Notes under the pieces: generated by a model
The model's database searches: none
The model's input: the letters and a program-made list of their open reading frames with translations, nothing else
What the model was told of the DNA's origin: nothing
Position numbers and translations under genes: made by a program
NCBI RefSeq assembly: GCF_022369515.1
Contig: NZ_CP059724.1
Location: forward strand, 5,394,001 to 5,458,000
Length of the DNA stretch: 64,000 nucleotides
Origin: Paenibacillus sp. 19GGS1-52
GTDB taxonomy: Bacteria > Bacillota > Bacilli > Paenibacillales > Paenibacillaceae
Reading direction: 5' to 3'
Part shown: piece after piece, positions 36,333-45,398 of the stretch
Layout: the number at the start of each line of letters is the position of its first letter
Numbering within the stretch: the stretch's first letter is position 1

Positions 36333-36366
36333 GTCGATCTCCTTTTTTAACTCTATAATTAATTTA

Positions 36367-36531
36367 TTACTTTTCCTTGCGAATACCTTTAAACTTCCCA
36401 CCCGAAGTTTTCTGATCCATGATACGTCCAGTGTCTGGATCACGTTTTGCCCAGTTCCCGTTAGGAGTTTGAAATTGAGTACGTTGTTTAACTGCACCCT
36501 TACGAAATCCGCTACCTGTATTTTTAGCCAT
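36367..36531 (-). CDS. Small conserved protein of unknown function (54 residues)
   Basis: Reads MAKNTGSGFRKGAVK ... RTQFQTPNGNWAKRDPDTGR ... FKGIRKEK. AAGGGTGG lies 8 nt before the ATG. It is Gly/Lys/Arg-rich with a TPNGNWAKRDPDTGRIMD core that I recall from short conserved proteins on mobile DNA. Function unknown; possibly nucleic-acid binding given its charge. It is encoded just ahead of the membrane protein at 35592. Confidence 0.8.
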   Translation of the reverse strand: MAKNTGSGFRKGAVKQRTQFQTPNGNWAKRDPDTGRIMDQKTSGGKFKGIRKEK

Positions 36532-36838
36532 ATTATTTCCACCCTTCTCATCTAAATTCTTATGATTTGTCTGCTACGAAACAGTGGTGCTCATTGTTCT
36601 CCTACTTACTCTCCTTCTCCGCTTTCTTTTTTCAAGATATGATTGATGCTGCTGTTACAATGGTTCCGTCTTTTCGGCGAATAGACTTTCGACAAATTAA
36701 CATTTCACTTCTCTCCCTTTATTTTTAAATTTTGTAATATCCACACTTGAGCATTTTCCGAAAAAAGTTTATTCCAGGTATACACTCTAAATTTTTAATG
36801 AGGATTAAGATACCTTCTATTTAGTCTAGTCCTCCACC

Positions 36839-36911
36839 GTTTTCAAAATTAAATTTGAAAACGAAATAATAAAAAAGAGTTTGACATGGATTTCAATTTC
36901 TATTTTGAAAC
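36839..36911. promoter_or_regulatory. Two TTTCAA/TTGAAA dyads downstream of the STAS-HTH gene
   Basis: GTTTTCAAAATTAAATTTGAAAAC (36839-36862 in two halves around AATTAAAT) and GATTTCAA ... TTTTGAAAC (36889-36911). A third related dyad lies at 37534-37557 on the other side of the gene. A TTGACA also lies at 36881. Confidence 0.5.
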
Positions 36912-36941
36912 CCTTCTTTAGTTTAAAGGGGATTTCTCCCC

Positions 36942-37499
36942 TTAGAACAAGCTGCTATATACAAATTGTCTGCCGCCCTCTTCGAGCTGGTCTTCTTGCC
37001 GCTGCAACAACCTTTGATCATGAAGCTTAATAAGTTGTGTACTAACTGAGTTGTTTTTCTTACCAAGCACATCGGCAGCAGTTCTAGCTGTAATTTTCTT
37101 ATGCTGATAAGCCAATTCCAAAAGTTCTCTTGAAGCATCACCGAGATCACCAATAATCTCTACTGATGTTTCAGTTTGAGCGACCAAAACCACTTCTTCG
37201 CCCTGCAAGCTCTTTCGTAAATTGTATAAATGATCTTCTTCTTCATTGAGATTAATTAAATACAAATACTTATTATGGGTTTTGGACTCTTGTAGAATCC
37301 ATTTCAAAGGCTTGATGATCACTTCATCAATTCCAGACCCATTCATACCTTCTACTTGCTCCATATCATAAACCAAAATTGATCCATATGGAGCTTCTTC
37401 GATCTGCTTCATGACCTTCTGGTTCAGCGGAATCATTGATCTTCTTCCGATTAAGCTTACCTTCGTGTCAATAGCAGGAAGTAAGTTAACCTTTAGCAT
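36942..37499 (-). CDS. STAS-like domain / winged-helix regulator
   Basis: 185 residues. Residues 1-110 have the alternating strand/helix pattern of a STAS-like (DUF4325-type) domain: GSILVYDMEQVEGMNGSGID (about 38-57) resembles the SpoIIAA switch loop. Residues 115-175 look like a winged helix (ARTAADVLGKKNNSVSTQLI). So a sensory switch domain appears fused to DNA binding. The partner at 37603, 103 bp upstream on the same strand, has a STAS-like and a GHKL ATPase domain, as in partner-switching systems. The TTTCAA/TTGAAA dyads on both flanks are candidate binding sites. Confidence 0.7.
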   Translation of the reverse strand: MLKVNLLPAIDTKVSLIGRRSMIPLNQKVMKQIEEAPYGSILVYDMEQVEGMNGSGIDEVIIKPLKWILQESKTHNKYLYLINLNEEEDHLYNLRKSLQGEEVVLVAQTETSVEIIGDLGDASRELLELAYQHKKITARTAADVLGKKNNSVSTQLIKLHDQRLLQRQEDQLEEGGRQFVYSSLF

Positions 37500-37520
37500 A
37501 ATGATCCACCATTCTTATTA

Positions 37521-37557
37521 GATTTGAAGACCCGATTTCAATTCCGGATTTGAAATC
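37521..37557 (-). promoter_or_regulatory. Dyad upstream of the STAS-HTH gene
   Basis: GATTTCAATTCCGGATTTGAAATC is a near-perfect dyad centred on TCCGGA (37534-37557), with an extra half-site GATTTGAA at 37521. It lies about 35-58 bp before the start codon at 37499. Confidence 0.55.
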
Positions 37558-37602
37558 GTCCTTTCCTCTAATTTATACCACCTCTAGAAAGATGTCAACC
37601 CC

Positions 37603-38505
37603 TCACACATTAATTATTATGTAATAAAATGTTCCTGGAAAATATCTCCCCTTATCTAAAAGTTCTAACCGATTTTCGTAAATACGATACATACTATCGT
37701 GAGTTCTAACATAAAACTCAGCATCTGAAGACCAACCAAATGCAGTTCTACGCACATTATTAAAGCCTTTACCCCGATCCTGCTCAGGCAAACGACTGGC
37801 TCTGGTGAAAATAGCCTTTTCAACAATCCTGTCATTTGAAGATCCAACATCAACATGATCTCTAAGAGAATCGACAATACCCCGGCCAGTATCAGAAATT
37901 GCAATCTCGACTCTGCCTGGTTGAGTACTCGTTTCTTTGTAATACTGTACGCATGAATAACATTCAGCATCACTTATTTCATCTGCATGTTCCACGGCAT
38001 TCTGCGCCAATTCAGTCACAATTTCTGTAATATCTGAAATTCGATTAATATGAAGCCCTTTTCCCCTCATTATCCGTTTTATTGACCGCTCCAACTCTTC
38101 AATATCTCTATCACATCGAGAAATACGTAATTCATCAAGTTCTTTTTCTTTACGGTTACGATTTCGGTTATAGTAGTAATCCATGTTGATCATTTTCTCA
38201 AACGACAATTTCACATCTTCAGGACATGAACTTAGAAAATTCATCCGTTCTATATAACCAACAATGTCGAACTTGTCAGTTCTAGAGTCGTACTTTGGTG
38301 GTATTGTGTCTAAATAGTAAAAACGATCCAAATAGTTTAACGTGGACAGGAGAACAGTAAATCCTGCAGGCGTTAACCATTTCAATTGACCCAAATCTAC
38401 CTTTAAAGGACCATATTCCATTACTTCATCAAATATATAAGCACAATTGTCCAGCCATGAGTGAATATGATAGATGTTTTTAAATTTCTCAGTGGTTTCT
38501 AACAA
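37603..38505 (-). CDS. STAS-like / GHKL ATPase protein (partner-switch kinase-like)
   Basis: 300 residues from a TTG at 38505 (GGGAG 9 nt upstream). Residues 30-65 hold a STAS-like segment (GPLKVDLGQLKWLTPAGFTV). Residues 155-290 hold a GHKL ATPase: N box ELAQNAVEHADE (about 166), G1 ISDTGRGIVDS (about 204) and G2 RGKGFNNVRR (about 246). No H box, so it is of the anti-sigma/SpoIIAB or HATPase_c type, not a classical histidine kinase. Together with the STAS-HTH gene downstream it forms a two-gene regulatory module whose target is unknown. Confidence 0.78.
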   Translation of the reverse strand: MLETTEKFKNIYHIHSWLDNCAYIFDEVMEYGPLKVDLGQLKWLTPAGFTVLLSTLNYLDRFYYLDTIPPKYDSRTDKFDIVGYIERMNFLSSCPEDVKLSFEKMINMDYYYNRNRNRKEKELDELRISRCDRDIEELERSIKRIMRGKGLHINRISDITEIVTELAQNAVEHADEISDAECYSCVQYYKETSTQPGRVEIAISDTGRGIVDSLRDHVDVGSSNDRIVEKAIFTRASRLPEQDRGKGFNNVRRTAFGWSSDAEFYVRTHDSMYRIYENRLELLDKGRYFPGTFYYIIINV

Positions 38506-38703
38506 TAGTCGCTTCTCCCAGCATTTTGGTCTGTAATCATTTCCATTTTACTCCCATTTAATAGATGGGTCAAAGACTTATTTCTAGTATTACTTTCAGT
38601 AGTTTTTATTTATAAGTAGGCAAATAATTCAAACCACTCCTTATTTCTTTCATATTATCAAGCAAACCGAGAAATATTTAGTACAAGAATACAATTTTCT
38701 CAT

Positions 38704-39456
38704 TCACTTTTTACTGGTCTTATTACAAAATTCAAAGAACCCATTGATCTCAAATATTTCAGTAAGATCAATGATTCCATTCAATTTTTCATATTTTGCA
38801 ATTTTGCTTTTTTCTTTTTCTACGAACTGCTTAAGAGCAGGTTGTAAGACTAATGAGTCCCAGTAATGCAACTGTCCCTTTGCATGAGAGAGACTATAAA
38901 AAATATCACTTTCATTAATTGGAGTAAGTGTCTCCCGTAAATGTCTAAGACTATGATAACTTGTCTCGTTAGATATGTAAGTATATTTCTCTTGATAGAA
39001 TTTAGCGCGCATCTCAGAACGGGTTTGAAAGTATGCAATTAGTATACCATTATCACTAAGGTTAACTTTATACTTATTGGAAAAATGTGCACCTGAAATT
39101 ATATAATCATAGTAATGTACCAACTCATGTACTATAACTGACTCTTTAAAAACTTGAGGAGCATTTCTCAACTTGGCCAAATTGATAATAATTATTGGTA
39201 CACCCTTATTCACATATGCCTCACTCTGATTATAGGGAGCAATAAATGAAGCATTTGGATAACCAATGTCCTCATTGGAATGATGAACTTTCTTAGCATC
39301 AGTAATATAATCGAATGACATTAAAAAGTGAACTTTAAAGTCTCTAATATCTATAATTAGCTCTTTACATAAAAAATATGCAGCGTTTTTTATAAGATTC
39401 ATAGCAGCTACTTCATCACTTGAACATATGTCCATAGAGATATTCTCATATTTCAT
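38704..39456 (-). CDS. Zincin-type metallopeptidase-like protein
   Basis: 250 residues. The HExxH motif is clear in ESVIVHELVHYYDYI (about 106-120), and a downstream Glu in TRSEMRAKFYQEKY (about 149) could be the third zinc ligand. No signal peptide or membrane helix, so it acts in the cytoplasm. The architecture is reminiscent of ImmA/IrrE-like proteases that cleave phage or element repressors, but no HTH domain is attached. It is separated from its neighbours by about 200 bp on each side, so a one-gene unit. No specific substrate can be named. Confidence 0.72.
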   Translation of the reverse strand: MKYENISMDICSSDEVAAMNLIKNAAYFLCKELIIDIRDFKVHFLMSFDYITDAKKVHHSNEDIGYPNASFIAPYNQSEAYVNKGVPIIIINLAKLRNAPQVFKESVIVHELVHYYDYIISGAHFSNKYKVNLSDNGILIAYFQTRSEMRAKFYQEKYTYISNETSYHSLRHLRETLTPINESDIFYSLSHAKGQLHYWDSLVLQPALKQFVEKEKSKIAKYEKLNGIIDLTEIFEINGFFEFCNKTSKK

Positions 39457-39627
39457 TAGATATCTGCACTCCTTACATTTCCTCTTAGATACATAACTTC
39501 ATAAATCAACTGATACTGAGAATTCCTTATAAACATCCCCCCCTATAAATCTCGGTTTAGTTTTCAATTTAGTGGCACTTACTCTACACTTATTTCTCCC
39601 CTATTATTAAATAATTTAACAATAAAA

Positions 39628-39692
39628 TAAACACCTATCCTTTTAAGTTGATCATCGATTGATCATCAAAAAAGAAAAGGTGCCTCTTTTAT
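39628..39692 (-). terminator. Terminator after the helicase-nuclease gene
   Basis: CACCTATCCTTTT pairs with AAAAGGTG, with an inner TTGATCA/TGATCATCAA dyad. Shares the AGGTGYCT motif with other terminators in this segment. Confidence 0.6.
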
Positions 39693-39698
39693 AAAGTC

Positions 39699-42206
39699 TT
39701 ACTCTTGTACATCAAAAGGAACTAAATAATGAGTACTGATACGATCATATCGAATATTTGAACTCCCAAGAAGACGATTGCATTCGGTTTCCAGATTTTC
39801 CGCATCAAGTTGTGATTCACATAAAGTAGATATTAAAATTCGAGCATCTGAAACCATTGATGCAAGCTTTTCAAATATCAGAGCATGGGATGCCCCCGCA
39901 ACGGCAGAGGGCGTTGCCTGATTTTTAGGATGAACGCTTACCCTTACACATTCGTATCCTGGATATTTGCCCGTAAACCACTCAGCTGCAACAAGAAGTT
40001 GCCCATGCTGTTCTTTGGTTAGTGCATTCTTACTTTTCTTTCTACTTTTCGCCTCAATAACAAATCCTACTTTATTGGGTAACAACCAAAGCACATCTGG
40101 CCCTTCTCCCTGTATATCGTGCCTTTCAGAATTTAGTCCAATTATTACAGCTAAATCACTAAGAGCTTGCTCAAAACGATTTGCTGATGCATCAGGATGT
40201 AAATGTGAAACTATTTCCTCAAAGGATTGCATATACCCTTGGCGAAGACGATAGCCTCCTATTTGCTGGACAATAGCTTTAGCTTGTGGTCCTGGTATCG
40301 AAAGGGCTCGATATGGTGGAAGAACCCTTGGTCTAATTAGGTTTCTATTATTAGCAAAAGCCTGTCGCTGCAGATCTTGAGCTCTCTCCGAATTCCCCCA
40401 TTTATCAGCGATTCGAGCGGCCAACTGCTCTATCCAACCTCGCATCTGAATGTCTAATGGTTGTCTCCCATTCACAACTTGTTCAAGCTTAGCAATTGCT
40501 TGCTCATGATACCCATCATTCCATAAATTGATCGCTTTTCTTTCAACTGCTGCTTGAATAAAATGAATACCATTTGCATCTTCTTCATCGACTAGTTCAG
40601 CAAGAGTTTCAGCATGATATTCTGTCCAATCCTTTTCTCGGTCAAAACTCCTCTGTATGGTCTGTACCAGGTCTTTTAAACTTTTCACTTCCTTACTAAT
40701 CTCAATGCCCATATCAAGTTGAGCTCTGGTAGCACTGGTAAGGAATCGAAAATTAGCTTCTTTAGCAACCCAAGCTGAAATATCACTTCCAACTAATAGA
40801 ACCACACAATGATCTCCAGAACCACGTGATCCTCTTCCGATACCCTGCTCAATACGTTGGGCTATCATTCGAGTTATTGTAGTCCCCCCATAAAGTGCAG
40901 ATGCTCTAAAAAGCTCATAATTGGAAGTTCCAGAGGGAAGTCCACTCATAACAAGAACACGACAAGAATCACCAGGCAAATCTATTCCATCATATCGATT
41001 GGCAAAGACAACCGGACCTCTTATCTCTTCATTCTGCAATTTAACAACTAAATTTTCAACATTTTCAGAACCTTTTGCTACAGTTGCAACATCTGACCAT
41101 TGTTCCGCTATTTTATCAGATGAAACAAGAACGATAGTTCCTAACTTTTTCGTATTGGCCGACCACTCAATTATCTTGTTTAGCTCTTCTCGTTTAAACT
41201 CAAACGACATTAAGTCTGGAATAAGCGTCATTCTTTCGCTTATTCCAGCCAAGGATCGAGATTGAAGAGCATTTTTCAATGAATCTGGATTTGCATCGAA
41301 TGTACGAATAATCTCACTATCATCTGCTATAGTCGCAGACATATAGATTCTTCGTGGAGCTTCATAAAATGTAGGAAATGCATTAACCAAAGGAAGTATT
41401 GGGGTTATTGAAAAAGAGTTTCGGCTAATTAGTGCATGACAGAGATGAAGTTGATCCCTCAATAAAGGCCAAACCAAAGCATATTTATTGGCATCTGACC
41501 TCAATTGTTCTCTTACTGCATCTAACTGCTCATGCCACGCCCAGTAAGGAACTTCTAAAACAGAAAAATCCGAACCTGCAACTATATCTTCTAATGTTCC
41601 CAGTTTATCTGTCTCTTTAAATGATTTACGGAACAGATCTATTAGGTCTTCATAACGGGCTTTGTTATCCTTTATATTGACATCTAGGGTAAATGAATCA
41701 CGAACTACTGAGAAAGCAGCATGTGCATCATCAAGAATAACTGCTGAAACCTTCTGCGGGTTAGCTTCTCCACGAATACCAAATTTACTTTTACCATGAA
41801 AAAGTGCGCTATACGTTCCTACCATAATTGCATTTCCATTAATAAAGTCGTCATTGAGAGGTTGTTTTTTTATGTAAGGAACTGCAGCAATGCCCATATC
41901 CGCCGCTTTTTCAAGTGTCTGCTGGACAAGTTGTGTGGTCGGAGTTAAATAAAGTACTGGCTCACCCGTTTCATTCATTGTCGATTGAGCTATAAGTAGA
42001 CCAACTAAAGTCTTTCCGCCTCCAGTATGCAACTTAAGAACAATATCACGTTCTTCACGACGATCATACCAAGCATTAAGAATTTCTGTTTGGCTGGTGT
42101 ACAGATCGTTAATTCCAGGCGGTTTTGGTAAACGTCTAAAAATTTCACAAGGATGAATTGATTTTGGTTTTGATTTTTGTGACTTTAATTTTTTGAAATC
42201 TACCAC
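39699..42206 (-). CDS. DEAD/DEAH-box helicase with C-terminal PD-(D/E)xK-like nuclease domain
   Basis: 835 residues from a GTG at 42206 (AAGGAG 8 nt upstream). Superfamily 2 motifs: KLHTGGGKTLVGL (about 60), VILDDAHAAF (about 155), YMSATIADD (about 287), and QRIEQGIGRGSRGSGDH (about 455), which is motif VI. The C-terminal 130 residues contain GPDVLWLLPNKVGFVIEAKSRK (D and ExK about 715-732), a good PD-(D/E)xK nuclease core. A helicase-nuclease single-gene unit is typical of anti-phage defence. It has its own terminator and about 360 bp upstream without a gene, so it is probably autonomous. Confidence 0.87.
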   Translation of the reverse strand: MVDFKKLKSQKSKPKSIHPCEIFRRLPKPPGINDLYTSQTEILNAWYDRREERDIVLKLHTGGGKTLVGLLIAQSTMNETGEPVLYLTPTTQLVQQTLEKAADMGIAAVPYIKKQPLNDDFINGNAIMVGTYSALFHGKSKFGIRGEANPQKVSAVILDDAHAAFSVVRDSFTLDVNIKDNKARYEDLIDLFRKSFKETDKLGTLEDIVAGSDFSVLEVPYWAWHEQLDAVREQLRSDANKYALVWPLLRDQLHLCHALISRNSFSITPILPLVNAFPTFYEAPRRIYMSATIADDSEIIRTFDANPDSLKNALQSRSLAGISERMTLIPDLMSFEFKREELNKIIEWSANTKKLGTIVLVSSDKIAEQWSDVATVAKGSENVENLVVKLQNEEIRGPVVFANRYDGIDLPGDSCRVLVMSGLPSGTSNYELFRASALYGGTTITRMIAQRIEQGIGRGSRGSGDHCVVLLVGSDISAWVAKEANFRFLTSATRAQLDMGIEISKEVKSLKDLVQTIQRSFDREKDWTEYHAETLAELVDEEDANGIHFIQAAVERKAINLWNDGYHEQAIAKLEQVVNGRQPLDIQMRGWIEQLAARIADKWGNSERAQDLQRQAFANNRNLIRPRVLPPYRALSIPGPQAKAIVQQIGGYRLRQGYMQSFEEIVSHLHPDASANRFEQALSDLAVIIGLNSERHDIQGEGPDVLWLLPNKVGFVIEAKSRKKSKNALTKEQHGQLLVAAEWFTGKYPGYECVRVSVHPKNQATPSAVAGASHALIFEKLASMVSDARILISTLCESQLDAENLETECNRLLGSSNIRYDRISTHYLVPFDVQE

Positions 42207-42569
42207 AAATACCGCTCCTTAGTGACTGGAATGAATTTCTCATTTTCCTGTTCTAATAATTGCATATTCCAGAACAAATTAAATATACTATATTCAGGAA
42301 TAATCAATTCTCATACTAACCTCTCTCTACCTCAATACTAATAAATTATATAGTTCTTAACTCATAAGTATTCTATATTATAGAAAGGACTATATACCTA
42401 AAACATTTCTTCTCCACAACTCCTATAATTCGGATATTTTCTCTATCATATCATATTAATGGATGTTATTGGTATGAACAATGCCATAAACAGCTCCTAA
42501 GAATTGCTCGGAAGAGATGAGACAAACAAGAAAATAAAACAACCCCGACAATATTGTTTGAGCACAATA
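42207..42569. other. AT-rich intergenic region
   Basis: About 360 bp with no gene. It should hold the helicase promoter; I see AT-rich sequence but no clear -35/-10 pair. An AATATTGT/ACAATATT hairpin at 42551-42572, next to the stop of the 42570 gene, may be its terminator. Confidence 0.4.
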
Positions 42570-43652
42570 TTACTTTTCACTGGATAGTACAGACTCACCA
42601 TTTTCCACATCGATCCATTTAGTCAGATACTTTGTATCTGTAATATCTAGTACGTTCATTAACCTTAAGAGGTTTTGGCTATCTGGTGTAGTCTCGCCAC
42701 TTTCCCATTTTTGATATGTGCGAACAGAAATTCCAATCATCTCTGCAACTTGTTTCTGCGAAAGTTCTGCATTACTTCTTTCATACTTTAAAGCAGATGA
42801 ATCGAAATGCATTAGTTGTGGCCCTAGATATAATGGGTACCAAACATCGTTTCCTTCACTATCTTTTCCCCAGCAATTCCTACCCCAAATAGCCGTTTTC
42901 GGTGATACCTCTACATATAGATAGCCTTTCTGCTTCTTATCAACTTTCGCCCAAATCTTAGTTGCATTTTTAATTTTCACACCTACCCATCTTATAATAG
43001 GACGACCTTCTGTATCACAGGGAAAGGTTCCACTAAGCTCAAAAACGTTCCCACGACGGTAAATATATTCACTTATAAAAGTCTCTCCAAGTTCGAATAT
43101 TACCGGCTCTAACCCCACCTTTTCTAGAGCATTATTGTAATCAATGATAAGACATTCTGGTGTTTTCTCGGCAAGATTCAATTGCTCAGCCAATTCCAAA
43201 TAGTGGAACCAATCAAAAAACACTTGTGTTTGACACACATATCCCGTTTGATCAATTGTGTATTGAAAGATTGTGTTTAAATCCAATTTGTAGTAATAAA
43301 ACAATTTTTCAAGAGAAATATATAAACGTTCTAAACATTCCTCAGAATCTTTGAAAATAGAAGGTTCTCTTATAATTCCCATTGTATATTGGCTTAGCTC
43401 TCCTATATCGCGACTATTTTCCTTTGGCTTATAGAAGTAAAAGGGAATTCTCTTAATAAAGACTTCTTTTGGTAAAGCGCAATAGGAATTTCTGTCTCCA
43501 AAATGAATAATTAGCTCCTTATGTCCCTCTCCAAGATAAGGGAATATTTCTTCACCAATTATTTCATGCCTTTCTAAATAAGAAATAAGCTTCTTATACG
43601 AATACTTATCAGTAACATACTGTTTAATAAAATCCTCATCTATTATATTCAT
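42570..43652 (-). CDS. Hypothetical protein with C-terminal XRE helix-turn-helix
   Basis: 360 residues (GGAGG 9 nt before the ATG). The C-terminal 80 residues are a classical XRE helix-turn-helix (AELSQKQVAEMIGISVRTYQ, KWESGETTPDSQNLL), followed by a short tail. The N-terminal 270 residues are unrecognised, rich in Tyr/Phe/Glu, and predicted soluble; IRWVGVKIKNATKIWAKVD may be a beta-sheet segment. The HTH at the C-terminus is unusual, since most XRE regulators have it first. It could be a regulator with a large sensor domain or an effector carrying its own repressor. It stands alone between AT-rich spacers. Confidence 0.72.
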   Translation of the reverse strand: MNIIDEDFIKQYVTDKYSYKKLISYLERHEIIGEEIFPYLGEGHKELIIHFGDRNSYCALPKEVFIKRIPFYFYKPKENSRDIGELSQYTMGIIREPSIFKDSEECLERLYISLEKLFYYYKLDLNTIFQYTIDQTGYVCQTQVFFDWFHYLELAEQLNLAEKTPECLIIDYNNALEKVGLEPVIFELGETFISEYIYRRGNVFELSGTFPCDTEGRPIIRWVGVKIKNATKIWAKVDKKQKGYLYVEVSPKTAIWGRNCWGKDSEGNDVWYPLYLGPQLMHFDSSALKYERSNAELSQKQVAEMIGISVRTYQKWESGETTPDSQNLLRLMNVLDITDTKYLTKWIDVENGESVLSSEK

Positions 43653-43867
43653 TGGTTAACCTCCATTCTTCCTACATTTAATTTTATACGAAGATAATGA
43701 GTATTTATAGATGACAATGTATTCGTTATTAATAAGTCTATTTCACAAATAAATCCCTAGAAATTAAGGAATCCCTAAAATACCTGAATGCAAAACGACA
43801 AGTTATTCGTTAGGCAATTAATGTTTAACAGGGATTATACCCATAATATTGATCCCCACTTCAATGT

Positions 43868-43900
43868 AAAAAAGCCAAGCACCATGCTTGGCCGTTTTAT
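43868..43900 (-). terminator. Terminator after the DUF6602-like gene
   Basis: Minus strand GCCAAGC ... GCTTGGC with a 5-nt loop and a T6 run, about 100 bp downstream of the stop at 44005. The stretch 43653-44004 is otherwise empty. Confidence 0.8.
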
Positions 43901-44004
43901 AGTCCTCAAAGTTAAATTAGTGGTTCTTAGACAATAGCATAAGCTATCAGTCTCATCCCGATTTAAACTCATACAAAGTTACTATTGTTTATTACAAATA
44001 CATT

Positions 44005-45282
44005 TTATTCATTTTCACCTTGCATCAGCATCATCTTGTTAACCCAATTAGTCAGTCTACCTGATTTATTTTCGGCAGCATACCACTTACCGTTAACAGT
44101 AACAACCGCACACTGATCAGTCAACAAATGAAATGTATCTTTTTCAAAAGTAGTCAGTCTCTTCCCAGAAAGACTCTTAATAAGGTCTTCTAGTCTCGCA
44201 CCTTTTTGATCCAACCATTTTTGGAAGCCCGGTTCCTCTGTATTAAGCTCTTGATGTAAGCAAAGCCAATTGATTATAAACCACTCTATTTCATCAAGTT
44301 CCGCAGGCTGCCACTCAAAAAACAAAGGCTCATGATCAAGTCCTTCTTTTGGGATAAAAATATAACTTGTCTCCCAGCCTATTTTATTATCACTCTTTTT
44401 AGCCTTAGTCCGCAAAAAAGGATGAAAAGCTTCAAAATCCAGATCTTCGCCAAAGATATCATCACTAAGATTGTATCTGTAGCTTAGCTTTGTCCAAATA
44501 AACTCTAGAAGAATTAGGAACGGATTATGTGTTGTTGAACCATAGAAATTCCAATTCCCTTCTCTATCTAGTGGACTTATGTAAGGCATAGCATCCAGCT
44601 TTGCTAAAACACTATTATTACATATAATAAGATCGGGAAAGATAGTTGGACTAAAGCCCTTAATACCCGAGTTTTTTTCTATATATTTATTGAACGCTTC
44701 TCTTAGGGAAAATTCAGACGAATATCCATAATAACCAAATACTATTCTAACCGGCATCATTTCTTCTATTAACAAACTGTGATAAATCATTTGCTCATGT
44801 AAAGGCAGTTCTGTAACCTCTTCATAGTCTGGTAGTTCTTTCTGCGCTATATGTCTGAACGCATCTCTAAACGCTTTCATATTTAGAAGTTCATTGCTAG
44901 GATCAGTGATTGTGTATATTTGTCGCATTTTATTATAGGCATCTATTAAGTCATCTTGATACAAGTTTTTTTTAACTTCTAGAACTGCAATTACTTGAGA
45001 AAGCTCATATATGAACTTCCCGGTATACGGAATGGCTTCGCCTTCTCCATCTACTATCATACAGTCTATTTCATTACTAAAGGTACCTACTTCATTTCGT
45101 ATTTTTCCAGACACGACCCTTATATCTAATCCTTCAAATATAGCCTTATTCAGAAGACTTGCTGTAAGTCCTTCATACATATCTCCAATTGTAGGACCAT
45201 GCTTAATTATGCTGTATTTTTTCAATAATTCTTTTTCCTTGGTCATAAGAGAATTCAATAGATCGGCTACTGTTGTAATCAA
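44005..45282 (-). CDS. DUF6602-like nuclease-fold protein
   Basis: 425 residues from a TTG at 45282, chosen because GAGGTGG lies 7 nt upstream. Residues 25-105 (HGPTIGDMYEGLTASLLNKA ... NEIDCMIVD ... VIAVLEVKKNL) match the DUF6602 type, with E-x-D and ExK residues placed as in PD-(D/E)xK nucleases. The remaining 300 residues are not recognised (an F/W/Y-rich helical region). Proteins of this type are frequent in defence islands, with uncertain role. A resolvase gene lies 116 bp upstream on the same strand. Confidence 0.75.
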   Translation of the reverse strand: MITTVADLLNSLMTKEKELLKKYSIIKHGPTIGDMYEGLTASLLNKAIFEGLDIRVVSGKIRNEVGTFSNEIDCMIVDGEGEAIPYTGKFIYELSQVIAVLEVKKNLYQDDLIDAYNKMRQIYTITDPSNELLNMKAFRDAFRHIAQKELPDYEEVTELPLHEQMIYHSLLIEEMMPVRIVFGYYGYSSEFSLREAFNKYIEKNSGIKGFSPTIFPDLIICNNSVLAKLDAMPYISPLDREGNWNFYGSTTHNPFLILLEFIWTKLSYRYNLSDDIFGEDLDFEAFHPFLRTKAKKSDNKIGWETSYIFIPKEGLDHEPLFFEWQPAELDEIEWFIINWLCLHQELNTEEPGFQKWLDQKGARLEDLIKSLSGKRLTTFEKDTFHLLTDQCAVVTVNGKWYAAENKSGRLTNWVNKMMLMQGENE

Positions 45283-45398
45283 TTTAAATCCACCTCTCAA
45301 CTGCATTATGCTTCCAGTATACTATAAAGAGAGAGCGTATGTTTGCTGAACTAATGATAATATTCTTATACTTTTTAATAGTTTTAGCTGGGCTAAAT

